NCBI GenBank assembly: GCA_964249755.1
Contig: CAXUDB010000007.1
Span: forward strand, 14,139-78,138
Length of the DNA stretch: 64,000 bases
Source of the DNA: Ilyomonas sp964249755
GTDB lineage: Bacteria > Bacteroidota > Bacteroidia > Chitinophagales > Chitinophagaceae
Direction: 5' to 3'
Below the pieces are notes generated by a model. The model saw only the letters and a program-made list of their open reading frames with translations. It was not told the DNA's origin and did not search any database. The position numbers and the translations under genes were made by a program. Shown here piece by piece: positions 62,683 to 64,000 of the stretch. Positions within the stretch are counted from its first letter, which is position 1. Each line of letters begins with the position of its first letter.

Positions 62683-62715
62683 TTTGGAAAATCGAAAACA
62701 CCTCTCTACGTTTGT
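62683..62715 (+). promoter_or_regulatory. Promoter of the LacI-family gene
   Basis: TTTG at 62683-62686 and TACGTTTG at 62708-62715, with a 21-base spacer, fit the Bacteroidota consensus well. The in-frame TTG at 62712 lies within the -7 box and cannot be the start codon. Confidence 0.62.
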
Positions 62716-62726
62716 GCAAACGATTG
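62711..62726 (+). promoter_or_regulatory. Probable LacI operator, autoregulatory
   Basis: TTTGTGCAAACGATTG overlaps the -7 box and transcription start of the regulator gene. The core GCAAACGATTG(T) is a near palindrome of the GCAA-n-CG-n-TTGC type bound by LacI-family proteins. The identical 16 bases recur at 63788-63803. Confidence 0.6.
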
Positions 62727-62735
62727 TCTCCGATT

Positions 62736-63758
62736 TTGCCATCAAAAATCACCATAAAAGAACTGGCTGAGGAACTGAACATTACTACAGCTACCGTATC
62801 GCGGGCGTTGAATAATCATCCGCGCATCAGCGCTGCTACTAAGAAAACGGTGCTGGCGTTGGCGGAAAAAATGAATTACCGGCGCAACCGGATTGCGTCC
62901 TCATTACGGTCGGGAAAGACGCATACGATTGGCGTCATCATTCCTAGTGCGGAGATTAATTTTTTCGGTTCGGTAGTGCATGGCATCGAAAGCCTGGCGA
63001 ATGAGAAAGGCTATAACATTTTGCTTTACCAGTCAAATGAAATAGCAGAATATGAGAAGAAAGCCATCGAAACATTTAACGATGTGCAGGTAGATGGAGT
63101 GCTGGCCTCGCTGGCGAAAGACACGAAGGATATTTCTCATTATCTCGAATTAAAAAAGAAGGGTATCCCGCTGGTATTTTTCGACCGGACAAAGGATATG
63201 ATTAATATTTCTTCCGTAACGGTAGATGACTACAAAGGCGGCTATATTGCCACGGAGCACTTGCTGCAACAGGGTTTCAGACGCATTGCGCACATCAGCG
63301 GTCAGCAACACCTGAAGATTTTTAAGGACCGGCTGGACGGATATAAATCTGCGCTTCGTGCAGCGGGAATGGAGATAGATGAGTCTTTGATTTATAACGG
63401 TAATGTTTCGATACAGGCGGGTAAGGATGCAGTGGAATATTACTTTACTATGAAGACCCCGCCGGATGGCATTTTTGCGGTTGAAGATTTTACGGCGCTC
63501 GGTGTTATTAAAGCGGCCAAAGAAAAAAATATAAAAGTGCCCGAGCAATTGGGCATAATTGGATTTGCTAACGAATCGTTTGATGAACACATTACGCCCA
63601 GTTTGTCGTCTATTGACCAGCAAACGGTATTAATGGGAAAAGAGGCGTTCAAATTATTGCTTGACCAGATTTATGAAAAAGATATGCATCCGCACAAAAA
63701 AGTGAATATTATTCTTGAACCGGTTGCCCGGTTCCGGGAATCGTCACTGAGAAGATAA
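62736..63758 (+). CDS. LacI family transcriptional regulator
   Basis: A 340-residue repressor. The N-terminal helix-turn-helix is TIKELAEELNITTATVSRAL followed by NNHPRIS and the hinge helix RRNRIASSLRSGKT. The periplasmic-binding-protein-like sensor domain has IGVIIPSAEINFFGSVVHGI, VDGVLASLAKDT and GIIGFANESFDEHITPSLSS. The start is taken as the TTG at 62736 (reading MPSKITIKEL), because the earlier TTG at 62712 is inside the promoter. Identical operators lie in its own promoter and before the next gene, so it controls both. The inducer is probably a sugar of the neighbouring glycosidases. Confidence 0.9.
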   Translation: MPSKITIKELAEELNITTATVSRALNNHPRISAATKKTVLALAEKMNYRRNRIASSLRSGKTHTIGVIIPSAEINFFGSVVHGIESLANEKGYNILLYQSNEIAEYEKKAIETFNDVQVDGVLASLAKDTKDISHYLELKKKGIPLVFFDRTKDMINISSVTVDDYKGGYIATEHLLQQGFRRIAHISGQQHLKIFKDRLDGYKSALRAAGMEIDESLIYNGNVSIQAGKDAVEYYFTMKTPPDGIFAVEDFTALGVIKAAKEKNIKVPEQLGIIGFANESFDEHITPSLSSIDQQTVLMGKEAFKLLLDQIYEKDMHPHKKVNIILEPVARFRESSLRR

Positions 63759-63787
63759 TTCGCAAGTGCTTGCTTTTATAACCTTAA

Positions 63788-63803
63788 TTTGTGCAAACGA
63801 TTG
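63788..63803 (+). promoter_or_regulatory. Probable LacI operator before the GH127-like gene
   Basis: An exact copy of TTTGTGCAAACGATTG from 62711-62726, extended to GCAAACGATTGC here. It overlaps a weak -7 box (TTAATTTG, 63784-63791) and lies 17 bases before the ATG at 63821. Confidence 0.6.
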
Positions 63804-63820
63804 CTCAAAGTTTTTAACCC

Positions 63821-64000
63821 ATGTTGAGACAAGTTATTATTCTCTTCGTGTTCTTTGGTTTCCTCTTCGCCAGTTGGAAGAAGGGCGTTGAACCTATTGC
63901 CATCAGTTCTGTTGACAAGCCTTCTCTTGCCATCACTAATCAGAATTATGCGGGCAACAAAGCGCCATTGCAACCGCTGTCTTTTATCAAGCTCCCGGTG
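63821..64000 (+). CDS. Probable GH127-type glycosidase, start only
   Basis: Sixty codons run off the window end. Start ATG 63821. Residues 1-18 form a hydrophobic signal (MLRQVIILFVFFGFLFA). The mature part reads NYAGNKAPLQPLSFIKLPV, which matches the start of DUF1680/GH127 beta-L-arabinofuranosidase-type enzymes, where APL-x-P-x-x-F-x-x-LP(L/V)G precedes a KPKGWL block (recalled). That block is beyond the window, so the family call is tentative. Confidence 0.5.
   Translation, partial: MLRQVIILFVFFGFLFASWKKGVEPIAISSVDKPSLAITNQNYAGNKAPLQPLSFIKLPV

Larger units (their letters stand above)
62416..62735. other. Divergent GH3/LacI intergenic region
   Basis: 320 bases with no gene. The right end holds the LacI promoter and operator. 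I found no copy of that operator on the GH3 side, so GH3 control by this LacI protein is not supported by the sequence. Confidence 0.5.

Noticed and set aside
62712..62735. TTG start for the LacI gene at 62712
   Set aside because: It lies in the -7 box TACGTTTG; the TTG at 62736 just before the helix-turn-helix is more likely.
1..64000. CRISPR array or complete transposase gene
   Set aside because: No evenly spaced direct repeats and no intact transposase or integrase frame were seen.

Overview
The window looks like chromosome of a Bacteroidota bacterium, most likely of the Chitinophagaceae. The evidence is the TAnnTTTG-type promoters upstream of several genes, the type IX secretion/gliding proteins PorV and GldJ, an ECF sigma/FecR/SusC/SusD set, a NagB-LmbE fusion, a GH92 mannosidase, and weak Shine-Dalgarno sequences. 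G+C is moderate. The family assignment is an inference; no rRNA is present.

Region 1-6.6 kb: an AraC-type regulator and a tight pckA-fbp gluconeogenic pair, followed by about 2.3 kb of decayed genes. The relics include a multiply broken homologue of the exonuclease VII large subunit. They end next to a tRNA-Arg(CCG), so this may be the remains of an integrated element.

Region 6.7-22 kb: mostly housekeeping genes. These are ispF, porV, gldJ, nadC, a SUI1-type factor, a PfkB kinase, a Wzx-like flippase, an AIM24 protein, small envelope proteins, kbl, an EamA protein, an exported Nif3-like protein and the NagB-LmbE fusion. Many intergenic gaps carry dispersed inverted repeats.

Region 22-37 kb: ten genes on the minus strand that read as one catabolic locus. 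The order is ECF sigma factor, FecR, SusC, SusD, a PQQ dehydrogenase with a cytochrome c motif, an exported TIM-barrel protein, a GMC oxidoreductase, ribokinase, a sugar/ureide-type permease and an exported nucleoside hydrolase. It looks like uptake and breakdown of nucleosides or a related glycoside with an oxidative branch, not of a polysaccharide.

Region 37-49 kb, all minus strand: a large GAF-like protein of unknown role. Next comes a polyphosphate-linked operon of ppk1, an SdiA-regulated-domain lipoprotein and a 1213-residue protein. That protein joins a metallophosphoesterase to an outer-membrane barrel, with a segment between them that resembles an atypical kinase fold. Then come an HD-domain protein fused to a Pycsar-effector-like membrane domain, and a peroxiredoxin/DsbA pair.

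Region 49-56 kb: an AraC regulator and a three-gene RND efflux system, interrupted by a 432-base gap holding a MITE-like nested inverted repeat. Region 56.5-64 kb: an M29 aminopeptidase, then a carbohydrate cluster of GH92, GH3, a LacI-type regulator and the start of a probable GH127 enzyme. An identical 16-base sequence lies before the LacI gene and before the last gene and is probably the regulator's operator.

The strongest candidates for something undescribed are the phosphoesterase/kinase-like/barrel protein beside ppk1, the HD-Pycsar-effector fusion without a cyclase next to it, and the oxidative nucleoside-type locus.
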